Positions 40,301-51,790 of a DNA stretch of 64,000 nt are shown here, piece after piece; the stretch's first letter is position 1, and each line of letters begins with the position of its first letter. This stretch comes from Apostichopus japonicus (taxonomy: Eukaryota; Echinodermata; Holothuroidea; Aspidochirotida; Stichopodidae), in NCBI RefSeq assembly GCF_037975245.1, contig NC_092577.1, forward strand, positions 22,222,398 to 22,286,397. Reading direction: 5' to 3'. A program made the translations under genes and the position numbers. The notes below the pieces were generated by a model. It was not told the DNA's origin and did not search any database. It was given only the letters and a program-made list of their open reading frames with translations.

Positions 40301-41165
40301 TACATTTCCCTGCCCCGTTTTGGAGGTCCCGTGACCACGTGGTACAACACTTGGTCATCGATGAAATATCGAGAAGCCGTTAGGAGGGCGCGACATTCGT
40401 TGGTGTCTCCTTTCAATATATCTTTTTCTATGTAATTAATCATCCTTATACGTTTCGCATCTTCTCTTTGGTGACGAACAAGCGTTTTTGGTGACGAACA
40501 AGCGTATTTCTATGAAAAGCAGCATCAAATTGGACAATTCGATGTCTGAGTAGGCGATAAGGGAATTTTGACCAACGTGGGAAATTTGGGGTTCCGTTTC
40601 ATAGACGCGTCGACCTAAAGCATCTACATTGGAATGAACCCTCTCCCTGGACGATATTTCACTTTACAGTCATACGCTTGAAGAAAAACTATCATTGATA
40701 ATAGCAATTGCAAGGCTGAGTGATCCACTACACCCGAAAATTTTGTTTGCCTAAGGTAACAAGAAAAATGCTTGATTCCATACACCAATGCAAGGCATTC
40801 TTTTTCGGTTATTCCATAATTGAGTTCTGCGGAATTTAAGGATCTCCCTGCATACGAAATTACCCGTTCCGTTTAATTTTCAGTTTGAGTGAGCACTACC
40901 CCTAAAGCATACCCGCTTGCGTCAGTGTACAGAACGTATGGAAGATCTGGTTTAGGATAACCCAATATTGGGGGTTTATCGAGGGCGTTACCCTATTTCA
41001 CAACATGCATCCCATACAAACATCGCATTTCGTTTTGTAAGAGCATACAATGGGGTGGGAATTTGGGAATACTTTCGAATAAACCTACGATAGTAACCTC
41101 ACAGACCAAGAAATGATCGTAGTTCTTTCAAAGTTTTGGGGGTTGGATACTCGCTTACAGCCTTT
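40300..41165 (-). pseudogene. Gypsy RNase H region
   Basis: In shifting frames on minus: a PYVLYTDASGYALGVVLTQT block near 40880-40930, RSLNSAELNYGITEKECLAL near 40800-40860 and FLQAYDCKVKYRPG near 40660. These are the RNase H catalytic surroundings that follow RT in Ty3/gypsy. Not intact. Confidence 0.65.
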
Positions 41166-41637
41166 AATTTACCTGGGTCTGGCAGATTACCTGTGACACC
41201 ACATGTCCCAAGTAGCGAATTTCAGCTTTGGCAAATTGACACTTATCTAGTGTTAACTTTAGGTTAGCACATCTCAATCGTTGAAAAACACCACGGATGT
41301 GACTAATATGGTCTGCAAAATTTTGACTAAATATTATAATATCATCCATGTATACTAGTCACGATTTCCACATGAGGCCCCGCAACACCGTTTCCAATAA
41401 CCCTCTGAAATGTGACAGGGCTATTTTTAACACCCATTGGCAAACGCTTATCCTGAAATAGACCCAAATGACAGCGGAAAGCAGTGTATGGACGGGAGTT
41501 TTGATGTAAAAAAATTTGATGGAAACCACTTTGTAGATCTAAGCAAGTAAAGTACTTTGGGTTTTGTACCCCTATGCTATCAAGAGATTCATCAGTAGTT
41601 GGGAGAGCGTGCGCTTCCAACTCCGTACACGCATTAA
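41164..41637 (-). pseudogene. Gypsy reverse transcriptase, C-terminal piece
   Basis: Continues the RT after the TTAA insertion: CTELEAHALPTTDESLDSIG, YFTCLDLQSGFHQI, YTAFRCHLGLFQDKRLPMGV, the catalytic YMDDIIIFS (about 41325-41350, offset by a frameshift) and KCQFAKAEIRYLGHVVS. Confidence 0.8.
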
Positions 41638-41949
41638 AGGTCAAGTGACACGTAACAGATTTCCTTCAAACTTACACAAATTGAAAAGGCACATATCAAA
41701 ACCCTATATTCCAAATTTGGAGTTCCACAATTGTTTCTTTGCTGTTTTAATTTTACCAAAACTAAGTATGCCTAATATGCTAACCGAGATCAAAGCCGTA
41801 ATCAATACGTCACGAAGAGTAAACAAAATATCAGATGAGAATGGGTGCACAACAGTACAAGAAAGTTTCGTGTTCGTCAAACACTGTATACAGCGATAGC
41901 TTAGTAACAGTGCACTCAGCCAGCCTAGCTGCCTAGTATAAGTAAAGAT

Positions 41950-42168
41950 TGGCTTGGACCTTCGAGCGAATCTTATGTGTGCAGTGCGCTCTTCAGCAGT
42001 TAAAGTTTCGATTCCTATCGCCTATCCGCGCAACTTGGACTTGGAACACCAACAGCTCGCCGTCTACAAGACAATGCCGTTCCTTCTCTATTTGGAGAAA
42101 GTATCTTCAAATCTCGAGGAGATATAGAAACAAGTAGACCAGTAGTTGCGAAGCTGGATCGGAAAAGA
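41950..42168 (+). pseudogene. THAP-domain C-terminal exon
   Basis: One frame reads SSESYVCSALFSS, stop, SFDSYRLSAQLGLG, TARRLQDNAVPSLFGES, then KLDRKR and a splice donor. The V-C-S-x-x-F and R-R-L-x-x-x-A-V-P-S-L-F features correspond to the end of a THAP zinc finger (usual C-S-x-H-F and A-V-P-T-I-F); the zinc-binding His is replaced. THAP fingers bind DNA and are found in P and Kolobok transposases. Decayed. Confidence 0.45.
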
Positions 42169-42199
42169 GTAAGTGTATTTTCTGGCCTAAGCCTACTAC

Positions 42200-45089
42200 A
42201 ACAATGACTAACTTGGTATTATTACTATCTTACAGTAGGCTAATTCTTATAATTTCGTTCAGTTAGTTAGGCCCTAAATTAGGTACGGCGACGATAAAGT
42301 TAGGCGTAGGCGAGGGCTATATTAACTTTCATTTGTGGTACATCATGAAAAATCCAGAATAACAAGCATAAGATGTTTACATGTCATTTTGCCCAATATT
42401 ATAATGTGCTCCCAGCTATCTATATACTCAGAGTCATAGCTCATATGTTTCACAGTAAATGACATCCTTATATTTTGCCATTTTTGTTGGTAGGGCTGCA
42501 ATTTTTGTTGCAAGAGAAAACGCTTGTGACAGGTACTTTCAAACATATCAAACTGCTTTCTTAAATAACCTTTCATAACTTATTTTCTTTCCCATTTGTC
42601 AATACTTAGATTAATATAGAAGCTGTTCCCCAACCAACTGCAGTGAAAATAAAAGCAGGATTCTGCAGAATGTACATCTCCATCTAAAGTGTAGCATGAT
42701 CTTATAGACATGTGCTTGATACTACCGAAAAACAGTTGGGAAATGGGGGAGGGGAGGGTGGTGACAGGCATTAAAGAGTTAAGTAGTCAGTTTTGAACGG
42801 GATACAAGGAATCTCCACCAGTAAAACATTGAGGCATGTATATGGGGGGGCGGGCAAGCTACCAGACAAAAAGGAGGCAGGGGGGTTGGGGGAGAAAATG
42901 CGGTAGAGAGAAGTGTACGCTAGGGTAATACAAGGAAGAATGGAAAACTTTCATACATCTATAGAGTATTCTATAGCAGAAGTGAGTACAGGGGCCAAAA
43001 TTTTAGAAACAGTACTCGTTGAAAGCGAAATAGCAATTAAAACTGCACATCGGGCAGGCTGACTAGGGGATAATATACATTGTATTTTATCCATCATATC
43101 CGCCTGCCTGACGAGAGTGGTTGAGGAGGCTATACCTGATGGCTTCACAGGAAAATATAAAGGCTACAGCTATAGTTACTGAGAGAAGGGAGATTACATT
43201 GTAGTCATTTGCAATGCTCATGGTGTGAGTGGCCCATATTTTTGCAGCCACATAAAGCAGGAGGATATGCTCTCCTTCAGAAAAGATAAGTGAACCATCT
43301 AGGCAGCTGACCCCTGTCCAAGAGCAGCCTACTGTATTTGTGTGGTATAATAAGCGTTTATTCTAATTTTCAGTGAATGTAACACATGTAGAAGTCCAGT
43401 GTTCACTGGTCCCGTACCACCATTGAAGTTGCTGACTAGACCAACAGAGACAAGAACACCATCAAAGCAACCAGGGCCATCCCACAGTGGCGATGATGGT
43501 CCGTCTGCTGCTGTGGCATCCACATCGGGATACACCGAAAAACCGCCAGGTAGTCCGGACTACACTCCATCAGTTAACTCATCTGAACATGACAAAGATG
43601 ACCCTTAAAGGTAATTTTCAAGATTGATAGTAGATTAGTCTGGAAAATCAATTGGTGCCATAACTTTCATTATTAATTTTGACACCAACACTGTGGGGCA
43701 GTCTGGAATGTGTGGTGAGGCCATCGGTCTTTACTTCAATTAGCATATACATACTGTATCTGGTAGAGTTGTCACAGCTGTATGTGAACAAGAAATAAAG
43801 GCACAAACAAGTAGTTGGATTTAATAGAGTATATTATATCTTCACTTGGCTGGATATCTGCTACTGAATACAAATGGTGAAATTTGCATCTTATACACTC
43901 TTTTACCATGGATTACAAGGGGATGGGACAGGATGTTACTCTGTCCACATGTTTACTTTACTACATAAACAGTGGTTAAGCTACTGAGACAATGACCACA
44001 CATCCTGCTGAAGATTACATAATCCATAATATTAATGCCTCTATCTAAATGGTATGTTTTTATGAACTATTATTATTCTTCATATCTTTACTATTCTACA
44101 GATTATGTATGGGAACTTCTTGACTGCTTGCAACAACTTCTGCAGAAGTGGAACTCTGGGAGAGGAGTGTCCTGTTCCTGTCAGAAAAGAGCCCCCACCC
44201 CTTGCAAGCTCCTATGTTCATCTGAACAATGAGGATGCCATAAAACAACACCGAAGCAGATTTCAAAAGCTTTGCTGAAGTACTGTAGTTGATGGCCTCC
44301 CAAGTTCTCATTTTCTTTCATTGTAGTGGGGAGCAATCGACTCTGTGAATCGTCTGTTCACATGGTGTATGGCACAGCTGCAGAGCAGTGTTAATTAACA
44401 GGTCGCTACCAGCCTTTAGGGAAGTTGCTAGTTTTACATTCAAATTTTACTTACGGTTTCCATTGTAACTATTAGTAATGATAACATTATATTTAAAAAA
44501 AAGTTCCAATGACAAGTATTCCTTTCTAGAGAGCTTAGACTTCATAAATATAAATTTCATGCTGACTTACTATTTGTATGCAACTTTGGTGTTTCAAACA
44601 TGTTGCCAATTTTTTGTTTTTCTCGAAAAAAATTGACAGAAATTGGCTGTTTGTTCCCCGCATGGGATCAAGTAACCTTGATATTCCATGTATTAATGAA
44701 CAATTTCAGATTGATTCTCATTACACTTTTATTAAAATGAAAGCCTAAGCTCTCCAGATCCCATTGACATAGTGGTTTAGGGTACTTTATTCAAACTATT
44801 CTTCTATTTTAACCTACTATATTTGAGATTTCAATCATCCAGATTTTGTTGGCAGGCTACTAAAAGTGACAGCTTTGCTTACAAGAGAGAATACATACAA
44901 AAAATTAAGTTGAGTTTTTATTATTTATTACTGTTATGTACTTCCCAAACTTGAAAATGTAAAATTTCAGCCAAGATGCTGGAATTCCAAAATGTTCACC
45001 ATTCAGCCACAAAACAGACAGGACTGAACCCTGTTTCTATAAAACTTTGCAGAAATGATACTATGACTTGGAATAAACAGTCCACATTC
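42200..45089. other. Interior of TTAA element, otherwise unassigned
   Basis: Apart from the exon at 43374-43608, no supported coding sequence. The transposase catalytic region expected between THAP and tail was not found. Confidence 0.4.
43374..43608 (+). CDS. Possible downstream exon in the TTAA element
   Basis: Follows a TTTTCAG acceptor and stays open to TAA at 43606-43608: CRSPVFTGPVPPLKLLTRPT, then a Ser/Pro/Asp-rich end (TPSVNSSEHDKDDP). It looks like a disordered linker exon. It may belong with the THAP exon. No domain recognised. Confidence 0.3.
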
Positions 45090-46847
45090 TCACAGTCTTG
45101 ATAATTTAAATCCTTCATACTGTTCAGATGGTAAAGCTTCTCTAATCCTCCTTACTGCATAGGATGGGAGAACAACACAAATCTCCTTCCCTAAAAACTG
45201 CTAGCTCATCCGTGCAAGTTGTCTGTATGCTGTGTGTCTGTATTTCCTGTAAAATAATCATATGCAAACCAGCTATAAAAAATGAAGACACACAAAAGCG
45301 TGGTAGCCATCTGGGGACGTCAATTTTAAAATAAATTTTTATATGATTTCCAGAATTTGCTTGGCCCCTAAATCTGCCTCTCCTAAAGTAAGCCTAGCTA
45401 TGCCATTTATACAAACTGATCATTGTATCTCGCGGAATAAAATTTGTAAATGGATCGTGCACAAGCATGGTGGACATTTTTTGTGTGGCATTTGGTTCCA
45501 TGGCTCAGTGTTAATGACTGCTATGTCAGTCAGCATGATAAGGGTTAACCTGAAGGGCATTACACCAGTTTTTGGACAAAATGACCTAATCAGAAGCAGG
45601 TTTTGAACATGGTGCGTACATTTTCTTGATCAAATCTATATCTTCATGTTATTCCTTTCACAACGAAACAAAACTAAACTATGAATACACCCTCTGTATT
45701 GTTACATCTTTCAACAGCAGGTCAGAGCAATGAATAAAGGTATACAACAAAAATAATGTATTCTATACTTACTCTTGGATCCTGTTTTCCTGTGCACGTC
45801 CACCATACTGTTGAAGGTGCATGTAGTAGGCTGTCTGAAGAAACAATGGGTTCAGGCACATAGCTTCAAAACCTGGGTGTAAGGTGATGCATGCAGCACC
45901 TTCTTCATCCATCACAGTCCTTACTTACCTATTTCGCTGCAGCATCTACACTCCCTTGCTGTAGGCATCACAGCACATTGGCCACAATGACACCTGTAAA
46001 CAATAAAAACCAGTTCAAATAATAAAGAGCCAATTGAATGACTTCATACCATCCTCAATTATTGGGGCTTACTGTACTAACATGTCAAAATAGAAAAGGG
46101 GCACCTCTGAAGGGCAATCTACCGTTGAAGCTCCTTACAAGTAACATCACTAGTAAGGAGGGGGTAGCCTCTTCTTAGAAGTGTTGCCTCGTTTCCAACT
46201 CTTTCCCACTTTTGAATCCATTCCCTAGATTGAGAAAATCTGGTTATGAAATTAGCTCAAGCGGAAATGACAAAAAGCTGGTGTGAGGTGCCACCTTTTC
46301 CCTCCCCCACCCTTTCCCTGATTTGTGGTAACTTCACTAATTTGCCACTAGGCCTACAACTGCTAGGAAATTAATAATAGGCAACCTCTGAATTTGTGCA
46401 CTCTTCCAATTGGCTCCTTCAATCTACTAACCAAATGAAATATGTCTGTGTGACATGTTCCTGGGGCATGTGCTGCCACAACTTTTAAGGAAATTAGTAA
46501 CTTCCTTAACTTAACTCGATCGCACATTCATGTTAATTTTGCTGCCCCATCAACAAATTGGCTAGCAAAGTGTATGAGCAAAGTTAGGAAACATTTATCG
46601 GTTCTAGGCATAACTAGTGACACAACTATCCTATATACAGTATAGTACGCTTGGCGTAACGTTACCGTTATATTCCGTCAAGACGACCAATTTCGACGTC
46701 GCTGTCCGATCCCGCTTCCTCTTCGTTGGTCTCCGGTTCGAACATGTAGGGAAAAACTTCCCCACGATCGTCCACCATGTCCTCCATTTCCCTTACTTCT
46801 TCGCCATTGCTATCTAAATACTGTGTGTCAATGCCACCGGCAGCCAT
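45090..46847 (-). pseudogene. P2X7-receptor cytoplasmic-domain-like gene, at least three exons
   Basis: Exon 1 (46847-46669) starts MAAGGIDTQYLDSNGEEVRE and holds V-F-P-Y-M-F-E-P-E then an acidic run. Exon 2 (45993-45773) encodes CHCGQCAVMPTARECRCCSE and, after a small frameshift near 45920, ACITLHPGFEAMCLNPLFLQ then TAYYMHLQQYG. Exon 3 (45246-45090) encodes KYRHTAYRQLARMS, a stop, then GKEICVVLPSYAVRRIREAL and PSEQYEGFK. Acceptors (TTTACAG, TTTTACAG) and donors (GTAAGT) bound the exons. The Cys-rich C-x-C-G-x-C..C-C-x-E module, HPGF..CLN and Y-R..R-Q blocks match the P2X7 intracellular (P2RX7_C) domain, found widely in invertebrate transposon-linked proteins. No channel segment is present. 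Role in the element unknown. Confidence 0.75.
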
Positions 46848-47395
46848 TTGGCGATATGTATAAGCTATGCTGTGCTGTGTATATATGCGTTCTACAGTGC
46901 GTGTATAGAAACTGGATATCATGCACTTTCGACTTGGTAAAGAAATTACGTCATTTGTTTTCGGCTTCCCCTGAACGAGTCAATCTAGCCGATTTTTGCG
47001 GAGTTTATGTTGCTTGATAGGAAGAAAATGGAATTTATGAAAAAAGAAGTCAATGGATGTTTTGTTCGATGTCTTATGTATCAATTTGTGATTTTTCATC
47101 TTAATCCAAATCTTAACTTTCTTTTAACAGACTGCTGAAAATATTAACAGACTGCTGCTAATATTTTCGAGAAGTTTGAGATTCTCCATACCCAATGCAC
47201 TGCGCAGAACATACACAGTTTGCACTCTTCTGCGCTCCCCCGTGACGTCACTGAATCTATTACGTAATAGTACTTTTTAGCGATTTCTACCCCTTTGGAG
47301 ACGGAAAAAAATCGCGGTGTTGGGTTTTTGTTAATGTAAGAATTGTTAAGTTTAATATTATCCAAAGTCAAGTCTACGTGTCGCTTGACCTTTAA

Positions 47396-47720
47396 GTCGT
47401 CTATAATCAACCACAAAACGATAGTCGGTGTTATTTTTCTTTGAAACCAACAGGCATGGGGCCCCCCATGGACTCGTAGACTCTTCAATTATATCTTGAT
47501 CTAAAATATCATTAATATGAGTTTCAAATACATGTTTTTGTTTGGGATTTAACCTGTACGCTCGCTGGCGAATTGGACTTTGATTCACATCCACGTTTAT
47601 CTCATGTTGAACAGCATCATACATGCCCAACTTTCCATCTGGACCTACAAATATATCAGAGTAATTATCTAATAATTGAGCCAAACTTTCTTGCTGTGAT
47701 TCTAACAACCCGTCATCATC
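47396..47720 (-). pseudogene. Gypsy reverse transcriptase, N-terminal piece
   Basis: LAQLLDNYSDIFVGPDGKLG, NQSPIRQRAYRLNPKQKHVF, DIIEESTSPWGAPCLLVSKK and FVVDYRRL, the classical start of a Ty3/gypsy RT. It is interrupted at TTAA 47392-47395; the rest is at 41164-41637. Confidence 0.85.
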
Positions 47721-48037
47721 AATTTTAATTGTGCCTGAGAGACTATTAGCCTAGACAAAACTAGGTGGATGACTTCCAAGTACTGCGGGCCCTGAGTCCC
47801 AGTTTGGGGCGCAAGAGCCGTTATCGTTGGTAGAGTTATGAGGAAGGCATTCAAATTTGGCCACTTATGTTCCTTCACCTAATAAAATAAGTTTATCGGT
47901 CTTGTTTAACACTCTACAGAACACTTCCCCTTTTTGGACCTTAGTAAGAACTTTTTCTACCAACATGTCATTAACCAAATCACAATGTGTAAACCCAACA
48001 ACACCATTTGGAATAGCATTACCTTGTATTCTTGCGA

Positions 48038-48370
48038 CTACAATTCGTTCAGATCACGCTGGAAATCCACCCTTTTTGCAAGTAATACATTATGTGTGTG
48101 ACTGATATTATCAGTATTTAGTAACATACCCTTATCATTGAATTGTACAGAAATTCCGTGTGCCTTCAAAAAATGTATTCCTATAATAAAATCAGTGTGA
48201 AGTCGTTGTGTAAGGTAGAATTTAATCGGCACATCTTTATTTGGAATCCTAGCATCAGCGTAAATTGTCCCAATAATTGGAACCCTTTGTTTATATCGGC
48301 ATAATATGGGCATTTGCTACAGACAAATCGGCCCCTGTATCCACGATAGCAAAACATTAACCACGATTGA
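48038..48370 (-). pseudogene. Gypsy aspartic protease
   Basis: FAIVDTGADLSVANAHIMPI with the catalytic D-T-G at about 48335, followed after a frame change by VPIIGTIYADARIPNK and DFIIGIHFLKAHGISVQF, the I-I-G-x-x-F-L flap/C-terminal pattern of retroviral-type proteases. Confidence 0.7.
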
Positions 48371-48567
48371 TTTCTAATTTCACATAATTATCTACATAAT
48401 CCGGAGTTCCCAATAATTGATAGCTTGTTATCGTCATCATTTTCATTCTCATTTAAACTCAAGTAAGGGGTGTTTTCCTTATTCAACTTATCGGAAACCT
48501 TTCGTACTGATCCTGGGCTCCTCCTTGCAAAGTCGGGTCTTGCTCGTTTAAATACATTGGCCGACCT

Positions 48568-49334
48568 CTACCCCGTCTCGTACCCCGATCTCGCCCGGTA
48601 CGAACCCAGTCCTACACTACGACCAAAACGAGCTATGTGACCCACTTTTCCACATTCCCAACAGTTAGGCTTATTTCGATCTATTATACTTTTAACAGAA
48701 TAGCATTGCAAGGCGCTATGACCTTCCCGAGAACATATTTGACATGTTACCTTATCCAAAGGTGAGATCTGCTGGATCGACAATTGAGTTGACATTTGCC
48801 GACACCTTCGTTGTAAGATCTTGTATTTCCTTCCTTTCTTCATAGAGTTGCTGATCCAAATTGTCCGTTTTTTCATCGTACTGGTCAGAATGTCGAGTAG
48901 TCGCTGCGCTCACCGTGGCGTTGTTGATAGAGTGGGCCTCGGTTGCCAGTCGTGCTGCCGACACGGCGTCCTCCCAGGTTTTCGGATTCCGTTGGATCAC
49001 GAACATCCTCAGGGGTGGCGTTAACCCTCTCACCAGCGCAGCAGTTCTTTCTTTATCCACTTTTTTGAGCCTACTGCATCGGCGTTCCACGTCCAAAATA
49101 AATCTTTCTGTCCCATAATGATGCGTAGAGTAAATCTGAATCTTGTTTCGTTACAGGTGATAAAGAATTCAGCCAGATGTTAGCACTCCCTACAAGCAAC
49201 ATATTCATTGCTTCGGCAATTTGCTCTCGAGGAAGTAGCGACAGCAATGTCCATGATTTAAATTTATTGAGCCATAGATACGGATCTTCACTTTGCTTAC
49301 CATGAAAGGAGTCAGAGCGCAAATTTGACGCCAT
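48568..49334 (-). pseudogene. Gypsy gag with zinc knuckles
   Basis: Three overlapping frames: MASNLRSDSFHGKQSEDPYL then WLNKFKSWTLL (capsid start), RTAALVRGLTPPLRMFVIQR, and the nucleocapsid with CQICSREGHSALQC and CWECGKVGHIARF. The second knuckle has lost its last cysteine (Phe). At least two frameshifts. Confidence 0.75.
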
Positions 49335-49410
49335 TTTAGAATTAACAGCGGCTCTTCTGCTTATGGGCGAAATTATAAGACATAACTGCTGAATTTTTGC
49401 AACGTATCAG

Positions 49411-49428
49411 TTCCCTGCACTTCCACCA
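49411..49428 (-). other. Candidate gypsy primer-binding site
   Basis: TGGTGGAAGTGCAGGGAA on minus, two bases inside the 5' LTR. It starts with TGG, as required to pair with a tRNA CCA end. The tRNA was not identified. Confidence 0.55.
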
Positions 49429-49430
49429 TT

Positions 49431-50337
49431 TGTGACGGGGTCCGGTACCGTAATAAAGTAATAACAGTAATAATTCGTGACCAGTTTTATTCCTCCTCTC
49501 CCTTTTTCCTCTTAACTGCCTTCTCCACTCCCAACTCAATCTCACGCCAAAATCCAACAAAGTAAAGAATGTCCCGCTATAGTAAGGGTCGTACACCGAA
49601 TTAGACTAACAACAAGGGGACACTCTCCAGGCATGAACAAACACAATAGGCACCCTGTGTGTCTGTGTCTGTGGTGTCTGTGGGGAGGGGTGGTTTTGTG
49701 GTCGTTACATAATATGGGTTGGGTGGTTCTGTTTGTGGTTTGGAGTTGGGTTTTGGGGGCTGGTTTGTACAGCTTTATTGTGTTGGTTCTGTTGGCCTTT
49801 GGGTCCGTGTCCTTATGTCGCGTTGAGCGCTGCATTGTGTGCATTTGTGGGTGAGTGGGAGATGTCTGTTTGTGGGTTTTCAGTTGGGTGTGTGGTGGTT
49901 GTTGGACAGACTGGGATTGTTTTGTGTAATGTCTGTTGACCTTTGGTCCGTGTCCGTTTTTCTTTGCACGTAAAAAGCACTGGTGTCACATTGGCTTTTG
50001 GAGCCGGTTTGTAGTGTTTTATTTCTTTTGCTTCTGTTGGCCTTTGGGTCCGTGTCCTTTTCGCGTCGCGTTAAACGCTGCGTTAGTGCGAGATTTGTGT
50101 TTGTTGGTTTCGGTTGTTGTTTTACAGACTGTCATTGTTTTTGGTTCTGTTGACCTTTGGTCCGTGTCCGTTTTCTTAGCACGTAAAAAGCACAAACACA
50201 ATAGGCACCCGAGGTGCATGAATTCGGCCATGCAAATACACGTTGTCACCCACGGACATGCGCAGTCGTCCGGAGAGCGCCCCCTGCAACACGGGTGGAA
50301 GAACCACAAAACAACAAGCAATCAACAGACTGTGACA
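49431..50337 (-). repeat. Gypsy LTR (5' LTR in element sense), interrupted by LINE 3' ends
   Basis: Matches 38360-38719 once the 49655-50193 insertion and its duplicated target are removed (about 352 bp remain). Confidence 0.88.
49655..50193 (+). mobile_element. Tandem dimer of LINE A 3' ends in the gypsy LTR
   Basis: Two 3' UTR segments in the same orientation, 49655-49985 and 49986-50193, each ending GCACGTAAAAAGCAC. One TSD, CAAACACAATAGGCACC (49638-49654 and 50193-50209), encloses the pair, so they integrated together. It defines the precise LINE 3' terminus, without a poly(A) tail. Confidence 0.85.
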
Positions 50338-50450
50338 TTTACTGTAATTGTCTGAAGAAAAATCACACCGCAAGGGCTTGTAGGTCATCAGCAAGGTGTG
50401 CACAGGCAGATTGCAACTGGAAGCACAAGAAACTTATGCATTCGTAGAAA
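50338..50450 (+). pseudogene. BEL/Pao gag, 3' part with zinc knuckle
   Basis: Directly continues the frame broken at 38359: CNCLKKNHTARACRSSARCA, then DCNWKHKKLMHS, a C-x2-C-x4-H-x4-C knuckle and a C..C..H..H end typical of BEL gag. Confidence 0.75.
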
Positions 50451-50454
50451 AGAA

Positions 50455-51790
50455 TGAATAGCGACCCCAGCCAACCAGCCTCTGGTCAGCAAAGTGGGGC
50501 GTACTGCCACCAGAGCACCCGCACTAAGCAGTCTTCAATTCCAAGCAAGTGAAGTGCAACAATGTGACAAGCAAGAAGCGGGTAAGCCTTTGCAGTCCTC
50601 CAAGTAAGGGTAAGGTACCATGACAGAGAAATGGAAACGTGGGCTTTGCTGGACGACGGCAGTGACGTACCCTGTTTGGGCAAAGCTTGGCAGATGATTT
50701 AGGCATAAAGGAAAAGTTGAAGCTGTTTAGCTGATGTTAACAGAAAGGGCATGGAAGCTATGACCGGGGGCGAAGAAATAGATCTCGAAGGTCTGGACGG
50801 TCGACCGTTTACTTGTTTCTGATCGAAGCATACCCACAAAAAGAGGATATCAACACCTGGCCTCATTTGAAGGGGATTGATTTGCACACTGCAAACAATG
50901 CAGACATCAAACGTCTCATAGGCTGTGATACCCCGAGGCCTTCTGCGTGCTGGAAGAAAGACGAGGGCGAAGGAAAGAGCCATACGCTATTAGAACCCCC
51001 TGGGATGGACGCTTATGGGACCCATGTCAAAGAGAAACAACGAATCGTTCAAGTGAACAACATTCAGATGGACGAAACAAGTTCTCGGAACTTGACCACA
51101 ACATTGAAGAAGGGTTTGGTTATTCCATAGAAGACAAAAGGGCCGTATCAATCATGGATGACACAACAACACTTGTTGAAGGTCACTACTAGATGGAACT
51201 GCCGTGGCGTCATTGTCCGCCTACCCCTGCCCGACAATCGAAAGTATGCACATACCAGGCCTAATCACTTAGAAAGGAGACTGCAGAGAGAAGTCACTCC
51301 ACGAACAATATGAGAAGACAATGGGGGTCTACATACAAAGGGGATATGCGAAGGAGGTCGATAACAACCATAAGACTCCAGCACCAATATGGTATCTACC
51401 TCATCACCCCATCCTATGAAGCCCGACAAGGTCCGCGTTGTACTTGACGGCGCAGCAAAATACAAGGGGACATCCCCCAACAGCCAGTTGCTTGAAGGGC
51501 CCGACTTTACGACTAAGCTGGTAGGTGTCTTGATGTGATTCCGCCAAGAATGAGTATCAAATGCTGGTGCATCTATTCGGTGCAACAACCTCTACGTAAA
51601 ATAGTCCACGAGAATAATGAAGCGTTCGACAACGATGTCAAGCAAACAGACGTAGACAACTTTTACATCGACGTCCCTAATGTCGAAGAAGGAAAACAAC
51701 TCGTTCACCAACTATGCAAGCTACTGAATAAGGGCGGCTTTGGGCTTACCATGGAGGTAACACAGAAGGAGAGAAAGCTCCTTTGAACTA
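50455..51790 (+). pseudogene. BEL/Pao pol: A17-type protease and RT, decayed
   Basis: ETWALLDDGSDVPCLG resembles the protease active site (here D-D-G-S). TWPHLKGIDLHTANNADIKR and LIGCDTPRP match the peptidase_A17 tail; RRKEPYAIRTPW follows in another frame. The RT begins EGFGYSIEDKRAVSIMDDTT, then [26 protein letters not shown], and a second block NFYIDVPNVEEGKQLVHQLC where the usual Y-V-D-D is Y-I-D-V. An internal deletion removes most of the palm. It ends at TGA 51784. Confidence 0.75.

Larger units (their letters stand above)
41638..47391. mobile_element. TTAA-targeting DNA transposon (Kolobok-like) with THAP exon and P2X7-like gene
   Basis: Inverted ends AGGTCAAGTGACACGTA / AGGTCAAGCGACACGTA (17 bp, one difference), TSD TTAA at 41634-41637 and 47392-47395. 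Its removal restores the gypsy RT frame at the D-Y-R-R-L motif. A TTAA TSD occurs in piggyBac and Kolobok; a THAP exon (41950-42168) and AGG termini favour Kolobok. It also carries a multi-exon gene on minus (45090-46847). No recognisable transposase core remains. Confidence 0.7.
38360..50337 (-). mobile_element. Ty3/gypsy LTR retrotransposon with chromodomain
   Basis: LTRs 38360-38719 and 49431-50337 (the latter with a LINE insertion) are near-identical in parts, begin TGTGACGGGGTCCGG on plus and end in CA. A 4-bp TSD TTTA (38356-38359, 50338-50341) flanks the element and its removal restores BEL gag. Order on minus from the right: primer site, gag, protease, RT, RNase H, integrase, chromodomain. 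No env-like ORF was seen. It is broken by a TTAA element in RT and by several frameshifts. Confidence 0.88.

Noticed and set aside
45090..46847. Host P2X7 receptor gene
   Set aside because: No channel transmembrane or extracellular Cys-rich segments; a stop in exon 3, a frameshift in exon 2, and the position inside a TTAA element all point to a transposon-linked pseudogene.
38360..50337. Endogenous retrovirus with env
   Set aside because: Gag-pol order and chromodomain fit a Ty3/gypsy retrotransposon; no signal peptide, furin-like site or membrane-spanning env frame was seen.
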